NCBI GenBank assembly: GCA_014874475.1
Contig: JADBJJ010000012.1
Coordinates: forward strand, 160,657 to 224,656
Length of the DNA stretch: 64,000 nt
Reading direction: 5' to 3'
Source: Chloroflexota bacterium
GTDB lineage: Bacteria > Chloroflexota > Anaerolineae > B4-G1 > DUEL01
Below, in pieces: positions 8,634-16,961 of the stretch. Within the stretch, counting starts at the first letter, position 1. Every line of letters starts with the position of its first letter. The notes beneath the pieces were generated by a model. That model worked only from the letters and a program-made list of their open reading frames with translations. It was not told where the DNA came from and made no database searches. A program made the position numbers and the translations under genes.

Positions 8634-9569
8634 TCAAAACTGCAATTCCCCCCTCGCTCGTCGCTCCTGGGGCCAGAGGGCATAGTACAGAAAATGGTGG
8701 AGCGGGGTCTCCATTCCGGCGGCCTCCCCCAGCCGCACCACCGCGCCCACCAAATAGTCCAGTTCGGAGGGCCTCCCGGCTGCGATGTCCCGCTGCATGG
8801 AGGTTGTCCCTTCAGGGGGCATGCCGTCTATCAGGGCCAGGGTGCGCGCGGGCGCGTCGTCGGGCAGGCGAACGCCGCGCGCTCGTCCGACGGCGAAGGC
8901 TTCGGCGATGGCGTCTTCCAGCATCCGGCGCAGTTGGGGGACGCTCCTGAGCACCCCCACCGGAGCCCGGGTCACCGCGCCCAGGCCGGCGATGGGGACG
9001 ATGAAGAGAAACTTCTCCCAGAGGGCGACATAGATATCGGTGGGGATTTCGGCCCGCACGCCGGCCCGCTCAAAGGCCGCCTGCAGCCGCTGGGCCCGCT
9101 CGCTGGGGCGGCCATCCAACTCCCCAAAGGCCACATAGGGCTCCATACCGCCGTGGCGGACGCGCCCTGGCTCCGGAACGGTGCTGATGATGCGGCAAAG
9201 TCCGCCCAGGACCCGCTCCCGCCCCCAGACAGCCGCCAGGTGGTCCGGGGCCTCCACACCGTTCTCCAGGGAGACGATAAAGGTCTCCGGCCCCAGGAGG
9301 GGCCCCATTTTCGGCGCCACCTCCGGCACCTGCCAGGCTTTGACGCCGACCAGGACCACGTCCACCGGCCCCGCTTCTTCAGGGCGGTCGGTTGCCCAGG
9401 CCGGGTGAATGCGGAAATCCCCCAGCGGACTCTCCACATAGAGGCCGTCCCGGCGGATGGCCTCCAGATGGGCTCCGCGGGCGATGAAGACCACGTCCTC
9501 CCCCGCCCGGGCCAGACGGGCACCGAAGTATCCTCCCACCGCGCCAGCACCGAAGACCGCAATACGCAT
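8634..9569 (-). CDS. Ketopantoate reductase family protein (PanE/ApbA)
   Basis: 311 aa from ATG 9569 with AGGAGGTGG upstream; the track ORF starts too early. The N-terminal NADP-binding Rossmann motif GAGAVGGYFG is at residues 7-16, then VKAWQVPEV and SLENGVEAPD. The C-terminal helical domain has LWEKFLFIVPIAGL and SELDYLVGAVVRLGEAAG. The catalytic Lys (WEK) and late Glu are present. The two conserved Asn residues that follow the Lys in E. coli PanE (KLxxNxxxN) are replaced by Ile and Ala. It may therefore reduce a different 2-oxo acid rather than ketopantoate. It is the first gene of the PanE/PIG-L/MFS group. Confidence 0.75.
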   Translation of the reverse strand: MRIAVFGAGAVGGYFGARLARAGEDVVFIARGAHLEAIRRDGLYVESPLGDFRIHPAWATDRPEEAGPVDVVLVGVKAWQVPEVAPKMGPLLGPETFIVSLENGVEAPDHLAAVWGRERVLGGLCRIISTVPEPGRVRHGGMEPYVAFGELDGRPSERAQRLQAAFERAGVRAEIPTDIYVALWEKFLFIVPIAGLGAVTRAPVGVLRSVPQLRRMLEDAIAEAFAVGRARGVRLPDDAPARTLALIDGMPPEGTTSMQRDIAAGRPSELDYLVGAVVRLGEAAGMETPLHHFLYYALWPQERRARGELQF

Positions 9570-9688
9570 CGCCCACCTCCTGGGTGATCTGAGCAAAACG
9601 AGATTGCCCCAGCCGTGTTGCCCTTTTTTTACCACGAGTGGCGGATTTTCACAAGAGGAGAGTGGAGTCTCCCAAACGCTACTATGAT

Positions 9689-9717
9689 TTGCAAGCAAAG
9701 ACAATTCATTTTATAAT
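9689..9717 (+). promoter_or_regulatory. Sigma-A-type promoter for the PII-like/exchanger operon
   Basis: TTGCAA at 9689-9694, exactly 17 bp, TATAAT at 9712-9717. Transcription would start near 9724, leaving a short leader with the AAAGGAG ribosome-binding site before the ATG at 9749. Confidence 0.75.
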
Positions 9718-9748
9718 CCTATAACCCCTGCGGAAAGGAGCAAATAAG

Positions 9749-10105
9749 ATGATGTACGTCGTTTTGTGTGTTCTGGATGACCCGGACCGGCTGGATGAGG
9801 TCCTGGATGCCTGGCGCAAAACGGGTGTGAGCGGTGCGACCATCATTGAGAGCAACGGCCTCTATCGGCGGCAGACCTACCATAGACACATCCCTCTGCG
9901 CTTCGGCTTTGAGCACCTGACTGAATGGATGGAGCAGTGCAATATTACCCTTGTGGCGGTCGTGGAGGGCGAAGAGATCGTCCAGCGGTGCATAGAGGCC
10001 GTGGAGTCCGTTGTGGGAAGGTTGGAGGAGCCCAACACGGGCGTGCTGGCAGCATGGCCCGTCCCCATTGTGCGCGGAGTGGCCAAGCGTGGAGAGGAAG
10101 CATGA
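9749..10105 (+). CDS. PII-like (P-II/CutA fold) small protein
   Basis: 118 aa, start ATG at 9749 (a second ATG follows at once) with GGAAAGGAG upstream. The pattern YVVLCVLDDPDRLDEVLDAWRKTGVSGATIIES, then a variable loop, a second strand with ITLVAVVEGEEIVQRCIEAVESVVG, and a final GVLAAWPV strand, fits the beta-alpha-beta repeat of PII-like signalling proteins. The classical T-loop Tyr and PII signature are not evident, so it is not GlnB. It is coupled to the following exchanger gene by an ATGA overlap, which suggests that it senses or controls that transporter. Ligand unknown. Confidence 0.65.
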   Translation: MMYVVLCVLDDPDRLDEVLDAWRKTGVSGATIIESNGLYRRQTYHRHIPLRFGFEHLTEWMEQCNITLVAVVEGEEIVQRCIEAVESVVGRLEEPNTGVLAAWPVPIVRGVAKRGEEA

Positions 10106-11100
10106 TCTGGCTGACGTTTTTTCTCTCGGCTCTCGTCATAGTGCTGGCAGGGATCAAACTGGCCGAGTACGGCGACGCCATCGGCTACCGGACCGGTCTG
10201 GGCGGCCTATTTATTGGCACCCTGCTGGTGGCCTCAACGACCTCGCTGCCCGAAGTCCTGACGGCCATCAACGCCATCTGGCAAAACGCCGTAGACCTGG
10301 TAGCGGGCGGGATGCTGGGTAGCAACATGTTCAATATGCTCCTGCTGGGCATACTGAGCCTTCTCTTCTTCCGGCAGCGGGTGCTGCGGCGGGTGGCGAT
10401 GCGGCATGCCCTCTCCGGCAGTGTGGCGATGTTTGTCATTGGCATAGCGACCTTTTTCATTATGGCCCGCATCAACCTTCGCATCGGCTGGGTCGGGCTG
10501 GATAGTCTGCTGTTGGCGGGCGCGGCTTTGGCCGGGATGTGGCTCATCTGGACAGATGTGTCGGGCCTCCCAGCAGCGCCCTCCGCTCCGGCGCCGGAAG
10601 CAGAAGAAGAAGGCATCCCCAGCCTGCGCCGGGCCCTCCTGGGCTTCACGCTGGCGGTGGTTGTGCTGGTCCTGGCTTCCCCCCATCTGGTGCGCAGCAG
10701 CGTCGCCATCGCTGACGCGACCGGCCTGAGCACTGGCTTCATCGGCACCCTTGCGCTGGCGACGATTACTTCCTTGCCGGAACTGGTCACCACCATCGCA
10801 GCAGCCCGTCTGGGCGCCCACGACCTGGCTGTTGGCAACCTCTTCGGCAGCAATATTTTCAACATGTTCGCCCTGGGTATGACCGACCTTTTCTACACCT
10901 CGGGCAACCTCCTCAGCGCAGTTTCGCCGGATCTGGCGCTGGTGGGCCTGCTGGGGCTGCTGCTGACAGGCATCGGACTCATCGGCAACCAGGCCCGGCT
11001 GGACCGGCTCATCTGGCTGGTGGAACTGGACGGCATTCTGCTGGTGGTGGGGTATCTGGCAGGATTGGGATTTCTGTATCTGCGGGGGATTGGGGCTTAG
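10102..11100 (+). CDS. CaCA-family cation exchanger (sodium/calcium exchanger type)
   Basis: 332 aa from ATG 10102, which overlaps the PII-like stop; the track ORF starts upstream in another gene's span. It has two internal alpha repeats. The first carries STTSLPEVLTA and GGMLGSNMFNML; the second carries TITSLPELVTT and GNLFGSNIFNMF. These SLPE and GSNxFN motifs hold the ion-binding Glu and Asn residues of Ca2+/Na+ or Ca2+/H+ antiporters. About 10-11 helices, with a charged central loop rich in Ala, Pro and Glu. Ion specificity cannot be fixed from sequence. Confidence 0.88.
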   Translation: MIWLTFFLSALVIVLAGIKLAEYGDAIGYRTGLGGLFIGTLLVASTTSLPEVLTAINAIWQNAVDLVAGGMLGSNMFNMLLLGILSLLFFRQRVLRRVAMRHALSGSVAMFVIGIATFFIMARINLRIGWVGLDSLLLAGAALAGMWLIWTDVSGLPAAPSAPAPEAEEEGIPSLRRALLGFTLAVVVLVLASPHLVRSSVAIADATGLSTGFIGTLALATITSLPELVTTIAAARLGAHDLAVGNLFGSNIFNMFALGMTDLFYTSGNLLSAVSPDLALVGLLGLLLTGIGLIGNQARLDRLIWLVELDGILLVVGYLAGLGFLYLRGIGA

Positions 11101-11161
11101 GGCGATGGGCGGGCGGCGGACGCCATTCCGCTTCGCCCGGTGGCGGGCTGCAGGCACCCCG

Positions 11162-14100
11162 CTATGGAGATTTCAACACCACCGGCAAATACGCCCGCCA
11201 CGGGCGGACTTCCACCCAGGCCGCCCGCTCCCAGCAGCCCTCCGCTCCGTCTTCCAGAAAGGCCACCGCGTAACCCGTTCCTACCGGTGGCGTAACCGTC
11301 TGGGTCAGCGTGACCGCGCCGCCTGCAGGAAGCGAGCCGGACCACAGCCAGGCGTCCGGCACTTCTGAAGTGCCCGGCACCTTCCAGAAGAGGGTGCCTG
11401 TGACCTCCGCTGTCGCCGTGAGCGCATCGGCGGGGCCGGCGTTCTCCAGCCGGAGGGTGCAGGTCACCGCCGCGCCCGGCTCCGCCGGGGAGGGCCCGCA
11501 GGCCAGCGCCGAAGGCCCGAGGTCCGGCGCGCCCACCCGCACCCAGGCCGTCCGGGAGAAGACCACCCCCTGATCCACCAGCGCGATGCGCGCAGTGTGC
11601 GGGACAACGGTCCCCAGCGGAAGTCCGTCGGCTAGCGTGGCCGGGAGGGTGAAGGTGAGGGCCGCGCCAGGGGCCAGGCTTCCCGTCCAGGTCAACGGTG
11701 AAGCCGTCCCCAGGTCCGCCGGGAAGGTCGTGGAGACGGCCGCCGTAACCGCCAGAAGGCCGTCGTTGACCAGCCGGAGGGTATAAGTGACGGTCGTCCC
11801 GGCAGCCGCCGCGCCCCGGTCGGCCCGGAAGGACGACTCGCCCAGCCAGGAGAGGAACCCCACCACCTGCCGCAGCACCTCAGGGCGGACCTCTTCCGGC
11901 AGAGTCTCCCAAGGGAAGGAGAAAAAGACTGCCGCCATCGGAGAGGTGGAGGTTTCCTCCGCCTGGGCAACCGAGAGAGACGCGGCTTGCCCCTCCCCCA
12001 TAAAGGTTGCCCCCACAGGCCCCCGGCGGGCCAGAGCGATGGCATGCCGGTTCCCGTCGCGGAGGAGGGTCGCCGTGCCAGGGGACGGGATCAGCCCGTC
12101 CGACCAGTTACGGTAGGGATAAGTGAGGAGCCAGGAGCAGGTCGTCGCCCTTACCCCCTCCCTCTCTCCCGCTGGCAGAAGAAGGGGAGAGGGAACGGGG
12201 ATAGAGGTGAGAGCCGCGAACCCGCCACAGGCCTCCTCCATCCCTGCCGGATTCTCCGGGACGACGGCCGCCAACGTTGGCGTCACGTCCTCCGTGTAGG
12301 TCAGGACACCCAGGTAAGGCTGCAGAGGCCCTCCGGCGTGGTAATAGAGAAAGTCCTGCGCACTCAGGAACAACCGCCCCCCGCCCTCCAGGTACTCCAC
12401 CAGCGCAGCCTCTTCTCCTTTCGTCACCGGCTCATACCAGTCGTACCCCGTCCACCAGATGACGGCGGGATACCACTGCAGGACCTCCACGGGCGGGCTA
12501 CCCAGCCCGCCGCTCCCAATCACCGCGTGGGTCTCCCAGAGGTCGTAAGGGATCCCGATGGCCTCCATCGCGGCCCGGTATTTTGGGGCCTGCTCGTACC
12601 AGCGATCGTCGTCCACGAGAAGGACCGGCGCAGGGGCTTTGCTGGTCAGGACGGCGGTGGCGGTCAGGGACGGCGAAAGAATGGAGCGGAAGGTCAGGGT
12701 GATGACGTCACGCGCGTCCCAGGCCGCCGTCGCCGGGACAGTGACGCTCACAGTCAGCGTGGCAGACGTGCAGGCGGGAAGAATGAGATATGGCGCGCTC
12801 AGTCGGGTGGGCCAGTCCGCTCCCTCTATGGACGGGACGACGACGTCCGGGATCGCGCCGCGCCCGGTGTTGCGGACCCGCAATTCGTGGGTGACGACGG
12901 TGCCCGGCGGGCCGACAGCGGTATGTTGGGGCAGGGTATGGGTCGCCCTTGCTACACGTAACTCCAGGCCTGTGTCGGGGTCGGGAGCGGTCAACCAGTC
13001 CAGCGCGCGGCGCATCACCTCCCGGCGGGTCTGGCGGTCGTTGATGGCCTCAAAGCCGAAGGAGAGATAGAGCGCCCGGTAGTCCAGACAGGTGCCGGTT
13101 GCCAGGGCGGCATAGCCGCTGGCGGGGCAACTTTGCCCGGCATCCTCCGGACGGCACTCCGATTCGCTGCGGGCCTGATCGCAGGCCGCATAGGCCAGGA
13201 CAGGGGCCGCTGCATCGGGGTCGGCAGGGGCGACGACGTCGGGGTAGTCCTGGTTATTCGCTCCGCCCGGCCCGGCGATGGTCATCGTCAGGCCTGCAAA
13301 GGGGCCCCCGGGGAGCCCTTCTACCGTCCAGAGGTTGCTGGAATCCTCCACCAGCCGCGCCTTCAGGTACTTCCAGTAGTACGGCATCCCGGCGTCCAGG
13401 AAGCCCACGTCCTGCCCGCTCAGGAAGAGGCGTCCCCCTGCCGAGAGGTAGGTCGTGATGGCGTTCTGCGCGCCGATGTAACCGGGGGCATCATACGGCG
13501 CGCTCCAGACCACCACGTCGTAGGGGGCCAGGAGGTCGGCCGTGGGAGTGTCGTCGGGTATCTGGTGGATAGTCCGCTCGTCGTAGGCCAGGGCCAGGTC
13601 GTCCAGCGCCTGGCGGTAGTAGGCGATCTGGCTCCCGTAGTACCAGGCCCCGGAGTCCACCAGCAGGATGGAGGGGGCCGGGGGGAGGGTCAGAGTGAGG
13701 GCCGTTGTCTCCCCGGCAGTCACCGGGGCCGTAGCGGTGACGACAGAGTACCCCACCGCGCGGGCACGGACGATGTAACTGCCCGCCGGGAGGGCAAAGG
13801 TCGCCAGGGAGGCCGTCGCCGTGAGGGGGGTATCCAGGACAGTGATGGTAGCGGTGACGGGCGCGCCGGCGGCCCCGTCGGCGAGAGCGACCCGGAGGGT
13901 GCCCGTAGGGAGGGCGGTCAGGGCGAAATCGGCGGTCACCACTGCGCCGGTGGTGATGACGATGCCATAACGGGTGACCGGCCCATAGCCGAAGGCGCGG
14001 GCGGTCAGGTCATAGGGGCCGGGGGCCAGGGAGAGGATGTAGCGGCCCATCCCGTCGGTCGTCGCCGAGCCCCCGCCGCCGTCGCCGTGGAAGGTGGCGG

Positions 14101-15637
14101 AGACGGTCGCGCCGGAGATGGGGGCCCCGTCTCCAAAACGGGCTACCGTCCCTTGGACGATTCCGGCGTTCATCAGGGAGGCAACGGCAGCAAAGGCGTC
14201 TATGCGCCCCCAGCCAGAATCGTTGTTGGGGACGGTCGTGCTCAGCGGGACGGCGGTGCTGGTGATGAGATAGGCGGTTCGGGTGATATCCAGGGTTGGG
14301 CTGACGGCGCGCAGGAGCGCCACCAGGCCGGCGACGTGGGGGGTGGCCATAGAAGTGCCGCTCATGAGGCCATAGATGCCGCCGGGGAGCGCGGAGCGGA
14401 CCCCGACGCCGGGCGCGACGACGTGAGGCCGAACCTCTCCCCAGGGAGAGGGCCCCCGGCTGGAAAAGTAGGCGACGCGGTCCTCCGAATCGGTGGCGCC
14501 CACGGCGAAGGCCTCGGGGAGGGAGGCCGGAGAGATGACGGTCCCCGGGCCGGGGCCGCTGTTGCCGTTGGCGAAGACGACGAAGATGCCCGCCGCGCGC
14601 AGCGCGCGCAGGTCCTGCTGGAACTCTACGGAGAGGCTGTTCTCGTCCCCCCAGGAGCAGTTGATGACATCGGGGGCCAGGGCGGGGTCGCCTGCGGGGG
14701 CCAGGAGCCACTGGAACCCGGCGTGGATCCAGGAGTCGTAGCCATAGCCGTACCGGTCCAGGACTTTGACGCCGATCCAGCGGGCGCCAGGGGCGACGCC
14801 GATGCCCTCTCCGCCGACGGCGGTGCCCAAGGTGTGGGTGCCGTGGCCGTGGTCGTCTATGGGGTAGAGGGAGCCGGTGACGGGGTCGTACCAGTTGCCC
14901 CGATGCTGGGCGGGTCCGTGGGGATTGTAGCCCCGGTAGTTGGTCCGGAGGGCGGGATGAAGCCAATCGGCGCCGGTGTCCATGCCCGCCACGACTGCGC
15001 CGGTGCCGGAGATGCTCAGGGTAGCCCAGACTTCAGGGGCGCGGATGCGGGAGAGGTTCCATTCGGCCATCCCCCCTTCCCCCTCTCTTATAAATGGGAG
15101 AAGGGATACCTGGGTGCGGGCGAGATACTGCCGGTATCGGTCCAGGCGGACCAGGGTGACCTCGGGGCGGGCGGCCAGGGCACGGAGGGTATCGGGGCGG
15201 GCGCGAACAGCGATGCCATTGAAAATCCAGAAGGGGGTGTACGATTCCACCCGTCCGGCAGCCCGCTCGGCTTCCAGGTAGGCCCGCAGGGGGGCCTGGG
15301 TGCGGTCTGCCAGGGATTGCAGGACCCTCACCCTCTCTCTCGCCACCTCTGGCCGCTCTCCTTCCCCCTCTCCCATAGGGGTGAGGGCCGCCTGCTCCCG
15401 CAGGACGACAATGGCGGGGAGGATGTCGTCCGGGCCGGCTTGGGCCAGGGCGCGGGCCAGAGCGGGGTCTAAAGGGGCCGGCGGGGCAGGCGAAAACCAG
15501 TCTGGAAGGAAGTCCGGGTTTGAAGAGAAATTCGCATTGGTCCCTCCGATCGTCCCGCCAGGCGCAGGAAGGAAGAGAATCCCTACCAGAAACGACCCGC
15601 TGAGGGCCAGTCGGAGGACAAGGCGGAGTACACCCAT
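11162..15637 (-). CDS. Secreted multidomain subtilisin-like serine protease (S8)
   Basis: 1491 aa, start ATG 15637. A signal peptide (LRLALSGSFLVGILFLPA) is followed by an I9-like propeptide region to about residue 200. The S8 catalytic domain of bacillopeptidase F type has Asp220 (VAGMDTGADW), His265 (DDHGHGTHTLG), the oxyanion Asn near 359 (FANGNSGPG) and Ser429 (SGTSMATPHVAG). Next come a carboxypeptidase-regulatory-like beta domain and PEGA-like stretch, two domains opening SILLVDSGAWYY and PVLLVDDDRWYE, and CARDB/COG1361-like domains. The chain ends WRAYLPVVLKSP. Such proteins digest extracellular protein or mature surface proteins. The gene starts 1 bp after the metalloprotease stop, so the two are coupled. 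Several translated palindromic repeats lie inside it. Confidence 0.93.
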   Translation of the reverse strand: MGVLRLVLRLALSGSFLVGILFLPAPGGTIGGTNANFSSNPDFLPDWFSPAPPAPLDPALARALAQAGPDDILPAIVVLREQAALTPMGEGEGERPEVARERVRVLQSLADRTQAPLRAYLEAERAAGRVESYTPFWIFNGIAVRARPDTLRALAARPEVTLVRLDRYRQYLARTQVSLLPFIREGEGGMAEWNLSRIRAPEVWATLSISGTGAVVAGMDTGADWLHPALRTNYRGYNPHGPAQHRGNWYDPVTGSLYPIDDHGHGTHTLGTAVGGEGIGVAPGARWIGVKVLDRYGYGYDSWIHAGFQWLLAPAGDPALAPDVINCSWGDENSLSVEFQQDLRALRAAGIFVVFANGNSGPGPGTVISPASLPEAFAVGATDSEDRVAYFSSRGPSPWGEVRPHVVAPGVGVRSALPGGIYGLMSGTSMATPHVAGLVALLRAVSPTLDITRTAYLITSTAVPLSTTVPNNDSGWGRIDAFAAVASLMNAGIVQGTVARFGDGAPISGATVSATFHGDGGGGSATTDGMGRYILSLAPGPYDLTARAFGYGPVTRYGIVITTGAVVTADFALTALPTGTLRVALADGAAGAPVTATITVLDTPLTATASLATFALPAGSYIVRARAVGYSVVTATAPVTAGETTALTLTLPPAPSILLVDSGAWYYGSQIAYYRQALDDLALAYDERTIHQIPDDTPTADLLAPYDVVVWSAPYDAPGYIGAQNAITTYLSAGGRLFLSGQDVGFLDAGMPYYWKYLKARLVEDSSNLWTVEGLPGGPFAGLTMTIAGPGGANNQDYPDVVAPADPDAAAPVLAYAACDQARSESECRPEDAGQSCPASGYAALATGTCLDYRALYLSFGFEAINDRQTRREVMRRALDWLTAPDPDTGLELRVARATHTLPQHTAVGPPGTVVTHELRVRNTGRGAIPDVVVPSIEGADWPTRLSAPYLILPACTSATLTVSVTVPATAAWDARDVITLTFRSILSPSLTATAVLTSKAPAPVLLVDDDRWYEQAPKYRAAMEAIGIPYDLWETHAVIGSGGLGSPPVEVLQWYPAVIWWTGYDWYEPVTKGEEAALVEYLEGGGRLFLSAQDFLYYHAGGPLQPYLGVLTYTEDVTPTLAAVVPENPAGMEEACGGFAALTSIPVPSPLLLPAGEREGVRATTCSWLLTYPYRNWSDGLIPSPGTATLLRDGNRHAIALARRGPVGATFMGEGQAASLSVAQAEETSTSPMAAVFFSFPWETLPEEVRPEVLRQVVGFLSWLGESSFRADRGAAAAGTTVTYTLRLVNDGLLAVTAAVSTTFPADLGTASPLTWTGSLAPGAALTFTLPATLADGLPLGTVVPHTARIALVDQGVVFSRTAWVRVGAPDLGPSALACGPSPAEPGAAVTCTLRLENAGPADALTATAEVTGTLFWKVPGTSEVPDAWLWSGSLPAGGAVTLTQTVTPPVGTGYAVAFLEDGAEGCWERAAWVEVRPWRAYLPVVLKSP
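11356..11380. repeat. Palindromic GGCACTTC repeat inside the subtilase gene
   Basis: GGCACTTC-T-GAAGTGCC palindrome followed by a second GGCAC. It is translated in the subtilase C-terminus (VPGTSEVP). Similar cores GTGCC(A/G)GGCACTTCTG occur at 45954-45969 and 52587-52602. Confidence 0.6.
12150..12200. repeat. CCCTCTCCC/GGGAGAGGG-type palindromic repeat in the subtilase gene
   Basis: Arms built on CCCTCCCTCTCTCCC and GGGGAGAGGG around a short spacer. On the coding strand it is translated as LLLPAGEREGV. One of at least six related elements in the window. Confidence 0.6.
15071..15106. repeat. CCCTCTC-type palindromic repeat in the subtilase gene
   Basis: CCCCCTTCCCCCTCTC then TATAAAT then GGGAGAAGGGA; translated as LLPFIREGEGG between the propeptide and catalytic domain. 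Confidence 0.55.
15325..15387. repeat. CCCTCACC/GGTGAGGG palindromic repeat in the subtilase gene
   Basis: Outer arms CCCTCACC (15325-15332) and GGTGAGGG (15380-15387) enclose CCCTCTCTCTC and CCCCCTCTCCC. Translated as LTPMGEGEGERPEVARERV within the propeptide. Confidence 0.65.
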
Positions 15638-15638
15638 C

Positions 15639-16958
15639 TCACTCCTTCAGCAACTGGAGCAATTCGTCCAGCGAGGTGACGCTGCGCACCTGCTGCAGGA
15701 AGCGGCGGGGGTCTTTTTCCGTCATCTTCCAGGCCCGCCGGACTGCCGGCCCGACGGGGTCTTTTCCCGCCGCCCCCATCGGTGCGGCGGCATAGGAACC
15801 GTGGAAGGAGAAGTAGGCCTGGTTCAGTTTGCGAATGCGGTATCCATGCTCCCAGAAGAACTGGCGGCGGCGTTCCATGTACTCTTCTGCCTCTTCTATT
15901 CGCCCCTGGAGCAGCAGAGCGTCCACCCGGATGCGCGTCTCGTGCATTTCCCGATTGAAATCAAAAGCGGTGGGGTCAGGGGGCGGAGGGGGCGAGGCGG
16001 AGGATTCCTCTTCTTCAGCCCAGGGTTCCTTTGATGGCGCCAGGTCGGGGTAGTACTGGACCAGGGTGCGGCGGGCGATTTCCCAGCCCACCAGCGACGC
16101 GACGGTCTCATTGATGACCCGCGCCTCCCAGTTTCCCTCGTACTCCCAACCCAGGGGGAAGAAGAGCAGGTAATGGTGAGTCCACTCGTGGGCCGCGACT
16201 TCTGTCCACCACGGGAGGCTGGGGAACTCCAGCACCATTGCGGGCCAGGCTGAGAGCCCCCCAATCGGCGTCACCAGTGAGGAAAGGCCAAGGGACTGAT
16301 CTATCTGGCTCTCCAGGGCGTCGGCACGGTCGGCAGTGAGGCCCGGGACCAGTTCGGCCTGGTAGATGAGCGTGATTCGTTCCCGGAGGGAAGCAACAAG
16401 GACGTAGGGGAGCGGGGTAATGTGAATGCCGACCGGGGGAGCCGGCTGGCCCAGAAAGCCGGAGGCGTTCCGGGCCAGCACCACACCGACCTGCTCTTCT
16501 ATGATGGCCTCCGCAATGGGTTGCCGGACTGCAATCTCCCGACGCAGTCGGTCCCTTTCAGCCCGCATCTGCTCGGTGGCTTTGAGAGGGTCCCGAACAG
16601 ATGGGTCAGTGTAGGCTTCGTTGATTTTTCCCTCCAGCCGCCGGACTTCTTCTACGCGCTTCACCCAATCCCGCACAAAGTGGCATCGGTCGGATTCCGC
16701 CATATACCGCTGTGGTTGCAGAAGCCAGAGGGTGAACTTATCCCAGAGAACCTCCGCCTCCCAGCCCCAGAAGTTGAAACGGAGGTCGGTAACCAGCCGA
16801 TCTGCCCGGGTCTTCAGTGCACTCGGCGGTGCTCCTTCGCCCTCCAGACCCGACGCAACAGCCAGGAGCAACATCAGAAGGGCAGTCCGGTAGGCCGACC
16901 ATGAGAACCGGGGGATGGGGAAATGGAAGGGAAAACGGATCGTTTTCAGGATTTTCAT
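15639..16958 (-). CDS. Membrane-anchored putative zinc metalloprotease
   Basis: 439 aa from ATG 16958 with GGAGTGAAGG upstream. An N-terminal signal anchor (TALLMLLLAVASG) is followed by a long helical, charged region with KRVEEVRRLEGKINEA. The HEWTHH motif (AAHEWTHHYLLFF) supplies two His ligands, and INETVASLVGWE about 25 residues later supplies the probable third Glu ligand, a gluzincin-like arrangement. An acidic Ser/Pro-rich loop (EEEESSASPPPPP) precedes the C-terminal helices. I know no named family. It is placed 3 bp after the DUF2085 gene and 1 bp before the subtilase gene. It may process exported proteins together with the subtilase. Confidence 0.75.
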   Translation of the reverse strand: MKILKTIRFPFHFPIPRFSWSAYRTALLMLLLAVASGLEGEGAPPSALKTRADRLVTDLRFNFWGWEAEVLWDKFTLWLLQPQRYMAESDRCHFVRDWVKRVEEVRRLEGKINEAYTDPSVRDPLKATEQMRAERDRLRREIAVRQPIAEAIIEEQVGVVLARNASGFLGQPAPPVGIHITPLPYVLVASLRERITLIYQAELVPGLTADRADALESQIDQSLGLSSLVTPIGGLSAWPAMVLEFPSLPWWTEVAAHEWTHHYLLFFPLGWEYEGNWEARVINETVASLVGWEIARRTLVQYYPDLAPSKEPWAEEEESSASPPPPPDPTAFDFNREMHETRIRVDALLLQGRIEEAEEYMERRRQFFWEHGYRIRKLNQAYFSFHGSYAAAPMGAAGKDPVGPAVRRAWKMTEKDPRRFLQQVRSVTSLDELLQLLKE

Positions 16959-16961
16959 CCT

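Noticed and set aside
13133-15472. 779-aa plus-strand ORF opposite the subtilase
   Set aside because: Gly/Asp/Arg-rich low-complexity product with no domain; antisense shadow of a real S8 protease in high-GC DNA.
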